Shown: positions 41,129 to 50,463 of the stretch, piece after piece | Position numbering within the stretch: the first letter of the stretch is position 1 | How the letters are laid out: every line of letters starts with the position of its first letter | From: an uncultured Eggerthellaceae bacterium | Lineage (GTDB): Bacteria > Actinomycetota > Coriobacteriia > Coriobacteriales > Eggerthellaceae | Length of the DNA: 64,000 nucleotides | NCBI GenBank assembly: GCA_910588435.1 | Contig: CAJUPL010000002.1 | Location: 91,410-155,409 of the forward strand | Direction: 5' to 3' | The notes under the pieces: generated by a model | The model's input: only the letters and a program-made list of their open reading frames with translations | What the model was told of the DNA's origin: nothing | Databases searched by the model: none | Program-made: the position numbers and the translations under genes

Positions 41129-43261
41129 ATGAAAGAGGGCCTCTCGCAGGCGTCGCTGATCCCGTCTGAGGACGCGTCGCAGATACCTGATGCGAACAAG
41201 ACCATACATGAGCAGATCCGGGAATACTACGGGCAGATCCTCGCTGGCTCGGATGATCTGAAGACGAACGCCACGTGCTGCTCTGAGAGCTCACCTCCGA
41301 AGTACGTGCTGGATGTCATGCCGGACATAGCCGATGAGGTAATAGAGCACTTCTACGGTTGCGGAAGCCCCATCCCGCCTGCGCTTGAGGGCTGCACGGT
41401 GCTCGATCTTGGGTGCGGCTCCGGTAGGGACGTGTACATCCTGTCCGCCCTCGTGGGTGAGACTGGGCGCGTGATCGGCGTTGACATGACGCCCGCGCAG
41501 CTTGAGCTGGCCGAGCGCTACAAGGAAGAGCAGTCGCGCCGCTTCGGGCACCAGACGTCGAACGTGACCTTCTTGAACGGCTTCATAGAGGACTTAGAGG
41601 AGCTGGGGATAGAAGACGACAGCGTTGACCTCGTGGTATCGAACTGCGTGATCAACCTCACTCCCTTCAAGGAGCAGGTGTTCAAGGAGATCCACCGCGT
41701 GCTGAAGCCGGGAGGGGAGCTCTATTTCTCAGACGTCTTCTCTGACAGGCGCCTGCCAGAAGAGGTGCGCACAGACCCGGTCCTTCGCGGGGAGTGCCTT
41801 GGAGGCGCCATCTACCTGGATGACTTCCGCCGGATGCTTCGTCGCGTTGGGTTCGACGACTTCCTGATAGCAGCCACAGAAGACGTCCACATAGCTGACC
41901 TTGCCATGGAGACGAAGGTTGGCTTCGTGAGGTTCAAGTCGCACACAATCCGCGCCATCAAATGCGATGGGCTAGAGGACGCTGAGGAGAACTATCGCCA
42001 GACGGCAACGTATCAGGGGACCATCCCCGAGATGCCGCGCTACTTCGATCTGACCGAGGACATCCGCCTCATTAAGGGGCGTCCGCACGCCATCGGCGGC
42101 AACATGGCGAAGATGCTGGAGGCGTCCAGATACGGGGAGCATTTCAAGATAACGAAGCCCAAAGAGCATGCTGGCAGGTTCGATGCGAAGCGCGCGCAAG
42201 AGGCGGTAGAGGCCAAACGGCGCAGGCGCTCTGTTGGCATGGAGGAGCTAGACCAGGCTCTTAGCCGCATAGGCGCGCCCTCATTCGAAGAGCGCGTGAG
42301 CTCAGAGGCCGCCCTCACATCAGATGAGTGCAGCGTGCTGCAGGTGAACATCACCTATAAGTGCAATCTGGCGTGCGCGCACTGCTATCTTGAGTGCTCA
42401 CCTGCCAGTGACCAGATGATGGACGCGCTCACCATGAGCAAAGTGCTGGACGCGTTCGATGCGCGCGGCTTCACCACGCTTGACATCACAGGCGGCTCCC
42501 CTGAGCTGAATCCTGACTTCGAATGGTTCTTGGGCGAAGCTGCCAAGCGCGTGCGCGCGAAGGGTGGGAAGCTCATCGTGCGCTCCAATCTGACGCTGTT
42601 GGAGAAGCCAGAGCACGAGCACCTGATGCGCGCGCTGGCTGACGCCGGGGCGCAGTTGAACGTGTCTGTGCCGTACTTCGACCCATCCGCCATGGATGGC
42701 CAGAGGGGAGAGGGCACGTTCCGGAAGGCCATGAGCGCCATAGCCAAGCTGAATGCCTTGGGATATGGCGAAGACGGGCTTGAGCTTGATGTGGCCTACA
42801 ACGTGTCCGGGCCGTTCCTCCCGCCACCGCAAGACCTCCTGGAGGACCTCTATCACTCAGAGCTGTCGAAGAGGGAAGGGGTCTCCTTCAACAACCTCTT
42901 CGCGTTCAACAACTGGCCCTTGGGCAGATTCGCGCAGCAGCTGATGGACGCGCAGATGCTTGATGAGTATCTGGAGCTGTTGGTTGAGAACTTCAACGCG
43001 CTGGCTGTGCAGCGGCTCATGTGCAAGGACATGGTGAATGTGGATGTTGACGGGCGCCTGTATGACTGCGAGGTCAATCACGTGCTGGGGCTTCCCATTC
43101 AGGTGGAAGATGCGCAAGGGGCGCGAGACGCAACGGTGGATGACCTTCTGTCAGGGCCGTTGCCTGCAAGATGTGTGAGGACGAATGCTGCTTGCTACAG
43201 CTGTGCAGCAGGGTCTGGGTCTAGCTGCGGCGGAAGCTTGGTGGCAAGCCTGGAAGCTTGA
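41129..43261 (+). CDS. ArsM methyltransferase - ArsS radical SAM fusion
   Basis: 710-aa natural fusion. The N-terminal half (about 25-350) is an arsenite methyltransferase: ATCC at 48-51, YGCGSP (C78), VLDLGCGSGRD, SNCVINL (C173) and GECLGG (C223), which match the four arsenic-binding Cys positions of characterised ArsM. The C-terminal half (about 385-710) is a radical SAM enzyme: CNLACAHC (C412, C416, C419), DITGGSPELNP, NVSGPFLPP, MCKDMVNVDVDGRLYDCE and the terminal CYSCAAGSGSSCGG, all as in ArsS, linked to arsenosugar formation. The start is ATG 41129; a TTG at 41117 with GGAAGG upstream is an alternative. A strong hairpin follows the stop. Confidence 0.85.
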   Translation: MKEGLSQASLIPSEDASQIPDANKTIHEQIREYYGQILAGSDDLKTNATCCSESSPPKYVLDVMPDIADEVIEHFYGCGSPIPPALEGCTVLDLGCGSGRDVYILSALVGETGRVIGVDMTPAQLELAERYKEEQSRRFGHQTSNVTFLNGFIEDLEELGIEDDSVDLVVSNCVINLTPFKEQVFKEIHRVLKPGGELYFSDVFSDRRLPEEVRTDPVLRGECLGGAIYLDDFRRMLRRVGFDDFLIAATEDVHIADLAMETKVGFVRFKSHTIRAIKCDGLEDAEENYRQTATYQGTIPEMPRYFDLTEDIRLIKGRPHAIGGNMAKMLEASRYGEHFKITKPKEHAGRFDAKRAQEAVEAKRRRRSVGMEELDQALSRIGAPSFEERVSSEAALTSDECSVLQVNITYKCNLACAHCYLECSPASDQMMDALTMSKVLDAFDARGFTTLDITGGSPELNPDFEWFLGEAAKRVRAKGGKLIVRSNLTLLEKPEHEHLMRALADAGAQLNVSVPYFDPSAMDGQRGEGTFRKAMSAIAKLNALGYGEDGLELDVAYNVSGPFLPPPQDLLEDLYHSELSKREGVSFNNLFAFNNWPLGRFAQQLMDAQMLDEYLELLVENFNALAVQRLMCKDMVNVDVDGRLYDCEVNHVLGLPIQVEDAQGARDATVDDLLSGPLPARCVRTNAACYSCAAGSGSSCGGSLVASLEA

Positions 43262-43276
43262 GGATCATGCCGCCTG

Positions 43277-43310
43277 CGAACGGTGCCGCCTGAGCAAGCG
43301 GCACCGTTCG
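43277..43310. terminator. Hairpin between ArsM-ArsS and PFK genes
   Basis: Perfect 13-bp stem CGAACGGTGCCGC/GCGGCACCGTTCG with an 8-nt loop, in the 60-bp gap between two convergent genes. There is no clear T-tract on either side; it may serve both directions. Confidence 0.6.
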
Positions 43311-43322
43311 TGAATCATTAAC

Positions 43323-44531
43323 CTACCTCAGGTTGTACGGCTTGACGGTCTTCGGCATGCCGTCATCTCCATAGATGATGTCCGGCTCACCGGCCACCAG
43401 CGGGCGGAAGTAATCAAGCGCCGCGTCCGTCACGCCTGCGTAGTCAGGACGTATCCACTCAGCTGGGAACGCCTTCACGAAGTTCGCGAACTCGGAAGCG
43501 GGACCTGCGAAGTACTCAGCGTTGTATTCGCCGTTCACATCTCCGCGATGAACGCCAACCACCTGAGCTGTGAAGTCAGGTGAGGCAGACCTCATGTGCG
43601 CAGACATCCCAAGCTCATAGGCCTCGGTGACGTCCACCTTGGACTGCGCGAAGTTGGATGAGCGAGCAGCGCGCGAGAGGCCTTGCACGACGCCTCTTGG
43701 AGCGATCCCCGCATCCACGATCATCTGCTTCAGCGTGAGCGCAGCACCTCCAAGCACCGCGTGAGCGAAGCCGTCGTTCGCGCTCTCACCTGCTGAGATG
43801 TAGGTGCCATCTTCGTAGTGCGCGCCTTCGCTTACCACGATGTAGCAAGAGCCTTGCGAATCCATCTTCTTCTGGACCAGTTGCAGGAACTCATCCTTGT
43901 TGAACGCAACCTCAGGCAGCACCACAAGGTCAACATCTCCGGTGAGGCAGCAGCTTGCAGCCAGCCAGCCAGCGTCACGTCCCATCGTCTCCAGCACGAA
44001 CACCTCAGGACGGGTGTATGCGTCATAGTCAAGCTTGGTGGCGTGCGTGATGAGGTTCGCAAGCTTTGCGGCTGACGGGAATCCGGGGCAGTGATCTGGG
44101 GGAACCAGGTCATTGTCAACGGTCTTCGGGATTCCGATGAAGCGCTTCTCAGAGCCGTGTGCGGCGGCCCACTCAGAGAGCGCGTCCACTGTGTCCATGG
44201 AGTCGTTGCCGCCTATATAGAACATGGTGTCAACGTCGTTCGTGTCCATGACGGAGACCAGCTTCTGGAAGTCCTCCTCTTGGCCGCGCTTCAGCTTGTA
44301 GCGGCACGTGCCCAGCGCAGATGACGGCGTCTGGCGCAGGATCTCTATCTCGTCACCCGGGATGTCCGTGAGGTCATACAGCTTGCCAGCCAGCACGCCT
44401 TCGACGCCGTGGATCCCACCCAGGACCTTGTCATAGATCGGGTTCAGCTGGTTAGCGCGGATGACTCCTGCCAAAGACGCGTTGATGACGGCGGTAGGGC
44501 CGCCTGATTGTGCCACTAAGCAGTTTCCCAT
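43323..44531 (-). CDS. PPi-type 6-phosphofructokinase
   Basis: 402-aa glycolytic enzyme. The phosphate-donor loop reads GGNDS with aspartate D110 where ATP enzymes have glycine, and the catalytic loop is PKTVDND with lysine (K136) instead of PGTIDND. Both changes mark pyrophosphate-dependent PFKs, which work reversibly in glycolysis and gluconeogenesis. It starts MGNCLVAQSGGPTAVIN and has AAGGAG before the ATG. A TATAAT -10 hexamer on the minus strand (44567-44562) lies about 30 bp upstream, with repeat copies C and D beyond it. Confidence 0.9.
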   Translation of the reverse strand: MGNCLVAQSGGPTAVINASLAGVIRANQLNPIYDKVLGGIHGVEGVLAGKLYDLTDIPGDEIEILRQTPSSALGTCRYKLKRGQEEDFQKLVSVMDTNDVDTMFYIGGNDSMDTVDALSEWAAAHGSEKRFIGIPKTVDNDLVPPDHCPGFPSAAKLANLITHATKLDYDAYTRPEVFVLETMGRDAGWLAASCCLTGDVDLVVLPEVAFNKDEFLQLVQKKMDSQGSCYIVVSEGAHYEDGTYISAGESANDGFAHAVLGGAALTLKQMIVDAGIAPRGVVQGLSRAARSSNFAQSKVDVTEAYELGMSAHMRSASPDFTAQVVGVHRGDVNGEYNAEYFAGPASEFANFVKAFPAEWIRPDYAGVTDAALDYFRPLVAGEPDIIYGDDGMPKTVKPYNLR

Positions 44532-44592
44532 GGATGTCTCCTTACTGTTGAAGTCCTTGCGATTATAGGGGAAACCACCCCATCCCGAATTA

Positions 44593-44649
44593 TGAGCCAG
44601 AAGGTCAATGACAGCTCCCCGTGCTTAATGTCATTGACTATCTAGGTCA
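44593..44649. repeat. 57-bp GGTCA palindromic repeat, copy C
   Basis: Half-sites TGAGC, GGTCA, TGACT and GGTCA around the core GCTCCCCGTGCTTAA, which is identical to copy A. The same left flank (CCATCCCGAATTATGA) is present, showing copies A and C descend from one unit. Confidence 0.85.
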
Positions 44650-44653
44650 TATA

Positions 44654-44710
44654 TAAGCGAAAAGGTCAATGACATTAAGCACGGGGAGCTGTCATTGACC
44701 AAGATGGTCA
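44654..44710. repeat. 57-bp GGTCA palindromic repeat, copy D (inverted)
   Basis: Inverted partner of copy C, 4 bp away, with core TTAAGCACGGGGAGC, the exact reverse complement of C's core. The left outer half-site is degenerate (TAAGC), as in copy B. The pair lies between PFK and the RecJ-RecQ gene, 82 bp before the latter's chosen start. Confidence 0.85.
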
Positions 44711-44792
44711 TCATTTGAAAATCGCGACATGGGGATGCATGTGTGCGAAAATGGGCGAAAAGAAGCAACCAAGGCAAGAGGCAGATCAGCTC

Positions 44793-47700
44793 ATGACGAC
44801 TCGTTTCAGGCTGCGCAGCTGCGCACCAGACGCGGTCGCGCGCATACAGGCGGCATATCCCATGCCGCAGATCATGGCGCGCACGCTTGCAGGCAGGGGG
44901 ATCTCATCTCCTGAGGATATCGCACGCCTCCTTGAGCCGTCCTTAGCTGATGAGTGGAACAACCCCTATGACATGCCCTGCATGCAGGAGATCGTGGATG
45001 CGCTCTCTCTAGCCATAGACCAGCGGAAGCACATCGTCGTCTTCGGTGACTTCGACTTGGATGGCATCTCTGCAACGAGCGTGCTCACACGAGGGCTTCG
45101 TGCGCTAGGAGCCCACGCAACTCCCTTCATCCCGAAGCGCGCAGAAGAGGGCTATGGGCTCACAGAGGCTGCCATCAAGCGAATGATGGAGATATCGCCG
45201 GATCTGGTCATCACCGTAGATTGCGGCATCGCTTGCGCGAAAGAGGTTGAAGACCTGCAGGATGCCGGCATCTCAGTGATAGTCACAGATCACCATGAGG
45301 CGTCGGACGCTGTGCCAAAGAGCTGCCCAGTATGCGATCCGAAGGCGCATCCAGGACATCCCTCAGCCATCTTGGCAGGCGTTGGGGTAGCACTTAAGGT
45401 GGTCCAAGCGCTTGGGGGTGCTAGAGGGTACCCGCATCTGTGGCGAAGCTATACGGATCTGGCAACGCTGGGCACTGTGGCTGACCTCATGCCCATGGTG
45501 GGGGAGAATAGAGCCCTCGTATCTGATGGGCTTGCTCGCATGAACGCTGATCCACGCCCTTGCATCGCAGCGCTCACATCCCTTGCGAAGCCTGACGGCA
45601 AGCCGCTCACATCATCGAACTTGAGCTTCTCTTTGATCCCGCGGCTCAATGCGGCAGGTCGCATGGGGGAGACCGATCGCGCGCTTGACCTGCTCATGAC
45701 CGATGATTACGAAGAGGCATGCGCGCTAGCTGCTCAGCTTGAGGAGATCAACTCGCTTCGCCGTGAGAAGGAAGCAGAGCTTGCGGCTGTTGCCAAGAGC
45801 CAAGCTGCTGAGCTCTACTCAGGAGGCCGCTCCATCGTGGTGGCCGGAGAGGGCTGGCATGAGGGCGTGAAGGGGATCGTCGCCTCAAGGCTGGTGGGTG
45901 AATACCATGTTCCCGCCATGCTCTTCTCCATAGTGGATGGCGAAGCGCGCGGGTCTGGCCGCTCATATGGACAGGTGAACCTGTTCCAGGCCGTTGAGAG
46001 CACATCTGATATGCTCACGCGCTTCGGTGGGCACGGCGCCGCTGTTGGCGTGACGCTGCCGGAGGAGCGCCTCCCGGAATTCAGGGAAGCGCTAGAGAGC
46101 TACATGCGCTCACTGCCTCCGGAGCAGTTCGACACCATGCTGGACATCGATGCGCAGGTGAGGCTCTCAGAGCTCACGCTTGAGAACGTGAGCGCTCTTG
46201 AGAGGCTGGCCCCCTTCGGGCAGGAGTTCCCAGAGCCGCGCTTCTTGGTTCGCAACGTCTCCTTGGCGAATGCGCGCGCGGTGGGAGCTGGCAAGAACCA
46301 CCTCTCCTTCCAGATGACCGATGGCGCTGATTCGGTGTCAGCCATCATGTTCAATTGCGAGGAGATCGAACGCTACCTCACGATGGACTGCCTTTGCGAT
46401 GTCGCTTTCACCGTCCAGGTGGATGAGTGGCGCGGGCGCCGCAACGTGAAGGCCATGGTCTGCGCCATATCCCCAGCGGCCGCTTGCTCGGCCATGCAGG
46501 ACATGCTGGACCCGAGCGTCTTCGAGCTGTTCGATGATCTGTTCGAAGCGTGCGATGGTGGAGATGTCTGCTGCATGCAGCGCGAGCATATGTCCGATGA
46601 GCCCTATCCTGACGCCTTAGAGGACGCGTCCGCTTCGCAAAGGGAGCTCAAGGAGCATTGGCAGCGCGTGGCGCAGTCTGACCCGGATGCGCTAGAGCAA
46701 GAGCTCATCAGAGCCATCATCGGCAACGGCCAGCTCCATCCAGCCCAAAGGGAGATCCTGGACCGTCTGCGCGCGGGAGAGTCAACGCTTGGCGTCATGG
46801 CAACCGGGCGCGGAAAATCCCTCGTCTTCCAGGTGCATGCCTCCATGCTGGCGCTCAGATACGGCAAGGCGAGCCTCTTCGTCTACCCGCTGCGCGCCCT
46901 CATGGCAGACCAGGCCTATCACATGAGCACGCGTCTGGCCGCCTTCGGGCTGGAATGCCGCGTGCTCAATGGCGAATGCGAAGCAGCTGAGCGCGAGCGC
47001 ATCTACCAAGAGCTCGCCTCAGGCGACGTTGACATCGTGATGACCACGCCCGAGTTCCTCTCCTTCCATGCAGACAGGCTCTCCATCCCCGGCAGGATAG
47101 GCTTCTTCGTGGTGGACGAGGCTCACCACATAGGCCAATCAAAGGCAGGCACGCGCCCTGCATATTCGCTCCTTGGGAACGTGATCCAGAAGCTGGGGGA
47201 CCCCTTGGTGCTGGCCCTCACCGCAACCGCTCCTGCGGATGTGGCGAACGCGGCCTGCAAGGCGCTCTATATAAAAGAGCGCGTCTTAGACGATTCCAGC
47301 CGTGACAACCTGCATCTGGATGACAGGCGCAACGTCCGCAACAGGGATGATTACCTGGCGCACATCATCGCAGGGGGCGGGAAGTGCGTCATATACGTTA
47401 ATTCCCGTGAGCAGTCAGTTGGAGTGGCGCGCCGCCTTCGCCGCCGTGTGCCTCAGCTGGCGCTCCAGATCGGCTTCTACAATGCAGCCCTCTCGCGCAG
47501 TGAACGAAAGCGCATAGAAGACCTCTTCCGCGAAGGTCAGCTGCAGGTCTTGGTGGCAACCTCCGCGTTCGGAGAGGGGATAGACATCCCGGACATCCGC
47601 CATGTGGTGCTCTATCACATGCCGTTCTCTGACGTTGAGTTCAACCAGATGAGCGGCCGTGCCGGGCGTGACGGCAAGGATGCGTGGGTGCATCTGCTCT

Positions 47701-48149
47701 ACGGCAGGGCTGATGTCACCATCAATGAGAACATCCTCTCCGAGATGACGCCTGCTCGTGACATCATGGCGCGCATCTACACGCGGATGAGATCCCTTCA
47801 AGCGGAATGCCCAGGCCAGATGGTTTCCATGGCGGCCTCTGAGCTTGCGCGGCTTGCAAGCGATGACTTCTGCTTGATATCGGCGGAATCCGCACGTTGC
47901 GGCATCTCGGTATTCTCGGAGCTTGGCCTCATAGACTCCAAGCTCACGTTCTCAGACGGCCATGAGATCTGCGGCTTTCGCGTGCATGAGACTGAGAGCA
48001 AGGTGGAGCTCACTGATTCCGTTCGCTACCAAGAGGGACTGGATGAGCAGCAGGGTTTCAGGGATTTCTGCGAGTGGGCTATGATGTGCGATGCGCCGGC
48101 GTTGATCCAGCGCATCATCCATCCGATAATACCTGATGATCAAGGCTAG
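44793..48149 (+). CDS. RecJ exonuclease - RecQ-like helicase fusion
   Basis: 1118-aa DNA repair protein joining two enzymes that normally cooperate. The N-terminal RecJ part (about 1-570) has all DHH motifs: FGDFDLDGISA, TVDCGIA, VTDHHEA, and the DHHA1 motif FGGHGAAVG, followed by the OB-fold. The C-terminal part (about 640-1060) is a RecQ-type SF2 helicase: MATGRGKS Walker A, VDEAHH motif II, TSAFGEGIDIPD and QMSGRAGRDG motif VI; no HRDC domain is apparent. It should unwind and degrade 5'-ended strands in recombination repair. The ATG at 44793 begins MTTRFRLRSC like other RecJ proteins; in-frame starts exist upstream to a TTG at 44715. Confidence 0.88.
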   Translation: MTTRFRLRSCAPDAVARIQAAYPMPQIMARTLAGRGISSPEDIARLLEPSLADEWNNPYDMPCMQEIVDALSLAIDQRKHIVVFGDFDLDGISATSVLTRGLRALGAHATPFIPKRAEEGYGLTEAAIKRMMEISPDLVITVDCGIACAKEVEDLQDAGISVIVTDHHEASDAVPKSCPVCDPKAHPGHPSAILAGVGVALKVVQALGGARGYPHLWRSYTDLATLGTVADLMPMVGENRALVSDGLARMNADPRPCIAALTSLAKPDGKPLTSSNLSFSLIPRLNAAGRMGETDRALDLLMTDDYEEACALAAQLEEINSLRREKEAELAAVAKSQAAELYSGGRSIVVAGEGWHEGVKGIVASRLVGEYHVPAMLFSIVDGEARGSGRSYGQVNLFQAVESTSDMLTRFGGHGAAVGVTLPEERLPEFREALESYMRSLPPEQFDTMLDIDAQVRLSELTLENVSALERLAPFGQEFPEPRFLVRNVSLANARAVGAGKNHLSFQMTDGADSVSAIMFNCEEIERYLTMDCLCDVAFTVQVDEWRGRRNVKAMVCAISPAAACSAMQDMLDPSVFELFDDLFEACDGGDVCCMQREHMSDEPYPDALEDASASQRELKEHWQRVAQSDPDALEQELIRAIIGNGQLHPAQREILDRLRAGESTLGVMATGRGKSLVFQVHASMLALRYGKASLFVYPLRALMADQAYHMSTRLAAFGLECRVLNGECEAAERERIYQELASGDVDIVMTTPEFLSFHADRLSIPGRIGFFVVDEAHHIGQSKAGTRPAYSLLGNVIQKLGDPLVLALTATAPADVANAACKALYIKERVLDDSSRDNLHLDDRRNVRNRDDYLAHIIAGGGKCVIYVNSREQSVGVARRLRRRVPQLALQIGFYNAALSRSERKRIEDLFREGQLQVLVATSAFGEGIDIPDIRHVVLYHMPFSDVEFNQMSGRAGRDGKDAWVHLLYGRADVTINENILSEMTPARDIMARIYTRMRSLQAECPGQMVSMAASELARLASDDFCLISAESARCGISVFSELGLIDSKLTFSDGHEICGFRVHETESKVELTDSVRYQEGLDEQQGFRDFCEWAMMCDAPALIQRIIHPIIPDDQG

Positions 48150-48170
48150 AAGACCGAGGGACAGATCGAG

Positions 48171-50462
48171 ATGAGCGGAAAGATCGAGGACGCACCACGC
48201 TTCAAGACACCTGATGAGGCATTCGAAGAGCTTGAGCAGCTGACGCGTGGATATATGTCACAAGAGGAGCGCGAGATGCTCACACGCGCGTTCCATTTCG
48301 CAAGCGCGGCACACGAAGGACAGAAGCGCAAATCCGGTGAGCCATTCATAGTGCACCCCATAGAGGTGGCCAAGATCTTGGCAGACCTTCGCATGGACGC
48401 GGAGACGGTGTGCGCGGCGCTCTTGCATGACACCGTAGAGGATACCGAGGTCACAGCTGAGGTGGTGGAAGAGGAGTTCGGCCCGGATGTGCGGCAGCTG
48501 GTGGAAGGCGTCACGAAGATCACGCGCATAGAGGTGGAGTCCCTCTCTGATGAGCAAGCGGCCACCATCCGCAAGATGCTGGTTGCCATGAGCAAGGACA
48601 TCCGCGTGATCGTGATCAAGCTGGCAGACCGCCTGCACAACATGCGCACGCTTGCCTCCCTTCGCGAGGATCGGCGCATCTTCAAGGCACGCGAGACGCT
48701 TGACATATATGCGCCCATCGCGCACAGGCTTGGCATCAACTCCATCAAGTGGGAGTTGGAGGACCTATCCTTCTTCTATCTTGAACCGAACAAATACAAG
48801 CAGGTCAGCCGCATGGTGACGGACACTCGCGCAGAGCGAGAGGAATACCTCTCCAACGTGGTGGACATCATCAACGAAGAGCTTGACAAGGTGGGCATTG
48901 AAGCCAAGGTGATGGGTCGCCCGAAGCATCTGTACTCCATCTATCAGAAGATGACGAAGAAGGGCAAGGGCTTCTCTGAGATCTATGACCTCATCGCCGT
49001 TCGCGTGATAGTGCCGTCCATCAAGGACTGCTATTCAGCGCTGGGCGCTGTGCATACGCTCTGGCATCCCATGCCTGGGCGCTTCAAAGACTACATAGCC
49101 ATGCCCAAGTACAACATGTACCAGTCCCTCCATACAACGGTGATGGGACCTGCGGGCCGTCCGCTTGAGGTGCAGATCCGCACTGAGGAGATGCATCGCG
49201 CAAGCGAATACGGCGTGGCGGCGCACTGGAGATACAAGGAGAGCGGCGGCAAGGTCTCCTCAGATGAGCTTGACAAGCAGCTTGCGTGGCTGCGTGAGAT
49301 GGTTGACTGGCAGGATGAGACGGAGGATTCGCGCGAGTTCCTGAAGTCCCTCAAGATGGACCTGGACAACGCGGAGGTCTACGTCTTCACTCCGAATGGA
49401 GACGTGAAGACGCTGCGCGCGGGTGCAACACCGGTGGATTTCGCCTACTCCATCCACACTGAGGTAGGGAACCACTGCGTTGGCGCCAAGGTCAACGGCG
49501 CCATCGTCCCGCTCACCTATGAGCTGAAGGTTGGGGACAGGGTAGAGGTGCTCACGTCCAAGAGCGCGTCCCCTTCGCGTGACTGGCTGGCCATAGTCCG
49601 CACGCCTTCTGCACGCAACAAGATCCGCAGCTACTTCTCCAAGATGACGCGCTCAACTGATCTGCAGGACGGCCATGACATGCTCATGCGCGAGATGCGC
49701 AAGCACGGCCTTGGCCTCTCGTCTGCCCGCACCATGAAGGCTCTGAAGACGGTTGCCACCGCAATGGGATTCGCAGATCCAGACGATATGTACGTGCAGC
49801 TTGCGCGCGGCAAGGAGAGCGCACAGCACGTGGCGAACAGGCTGCTCAAGATCTTGGTGGACTCTGCGAACGCTGAGGACAGCAAGACCAGCATAGGGGC
49901 TGGAGCCGGCTCTACAGGCGTTCAGGCGCCCATGCTCACATCCGTCAAGAGCGCGAAGAAGCATGAGACCCATTCGTCCAACGGCATCATCGTGAAGGGC
50001 GTGGATGACATCCTCGTTCGCCTGTCCAGATGCTGCAACCCCGTTCCAGGGGATGAGATCGTGGGCTTCGTCACGCGCGGGCGCGGGGTCAGCGTGCATC
50101 GGGCAGACTGCCCCAACGCGGATGACCTGCGCCGCAACCCAGAGCGCATCATAGATGTGCAATGGGAGGGCAGCCCATCTGCGCAGACGCTATACAAGAT
50201 AGAGATCTACATAGAGGCGCTGGATAGGATGAACCTCTTGCTGGATGTCACCCAGGCGCTATCAGAGGTGGGTGCGAATGTGATCTCCTGCTCAACCAAC
50301 ACTCATCGTGATGGCGTGGTGGAGATGCGCTTCCTGTTCGAGGTGGGGGACATCACCAGGATAGAGAATGCCATAGGCAGGCTGAAGATGATAGACGGAG
50401 TGTTCGATGCGCGCCGCATGCTCCCAGGTGAGGCTGTAGGCGCTACGAAGGGAGGAGCTTAG
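48171..50462 (+). CDS. rel: Bifunctional (p)ppGpp synthetase/hydrolase (Rel)
   Basis: 763-aa stringent-response enzyme. The HD hydrolase domain is intact (LLHDTVEDTEV near 82, ADRLHNMRTL near 147). The synthetase domain has VRVIVPSIKDCYSALG and GRFKDYIAMPKYNMYQSLHT. TGS begins near VYVFTPNGDVKTL (about 404), a zinc-finger/CC region near SRCCNPVPGDEI, and a C-terminal ACT domain at about 680-750. Both activities should be present, as in single-copy Rel of Gram-positives. The gene begins 21 bp after the RecJ-RecQ stop and is 1 nt from the next gene. Confidence 0.95.
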   Translation: MSGKIEDAPRFKTPDEAFEELEQLTRGYMSQEEREMLTRAFHFASAAHEGQKRKSGEPFIVHPIEVAKILADLRMDAETVCAALLHDTVEDTEVTAEVVEEEFGPDVRQLVEGVTKITRIEVESLSDEQAATIRKMLVAMSKDIRVIVIKLADRLHNMRTLASLREDRRIFKARETLDIYAPIAHRLGINSIKWELEDLSFFYLEPNKYKQVSRMVTDTRAEREEYLSNVVDIINEELDKVGIEAKVMGRPKHLYSIYQKMTKKGKGFSEIYDLIAVRVIVPSIKDCYSALGAVHTLWHPMPGRFKDYIAMPKYNMYQSLHTTVMGPAGRPLEVQIRTEEMHRASEYGVAAHWRYKESGGKVSSDELDKQLAWLREMVDWQDETEDSREFLKSLKMDLDNAEVYVFTPNGDVKTLRAGATPVDFAYSIHTEVGNHCVGAKVNGAIVPLTYELKVGDRVEVLTSKSASPSRDWLAIVRTPSARNKIRSYFSKMTRSTDLQDGHDMLMREMRKHGLGLSSARTMKALKTVATAMGFADPDDMYVQLARGKESAQHVANRLLKILVDSANAEDSKTSIGAGAGSTGVQAPMLTSVKSAKKHETHSSNGIIVKGVDDILVRLSRCCNPVPGDEIVGFVTRGRGVSVHRADCPNADDLRRNPERIIDVQWEGSPSAQTLYKIEIYIEALDRMNLLLDVTQALSEVGANVISCSTNTHRDGVVEMRFLFEVGDITRIENAIGRLKMIDGVFDARRMLPGEAVGATKGGA

Positions 50463-50463
50463 C

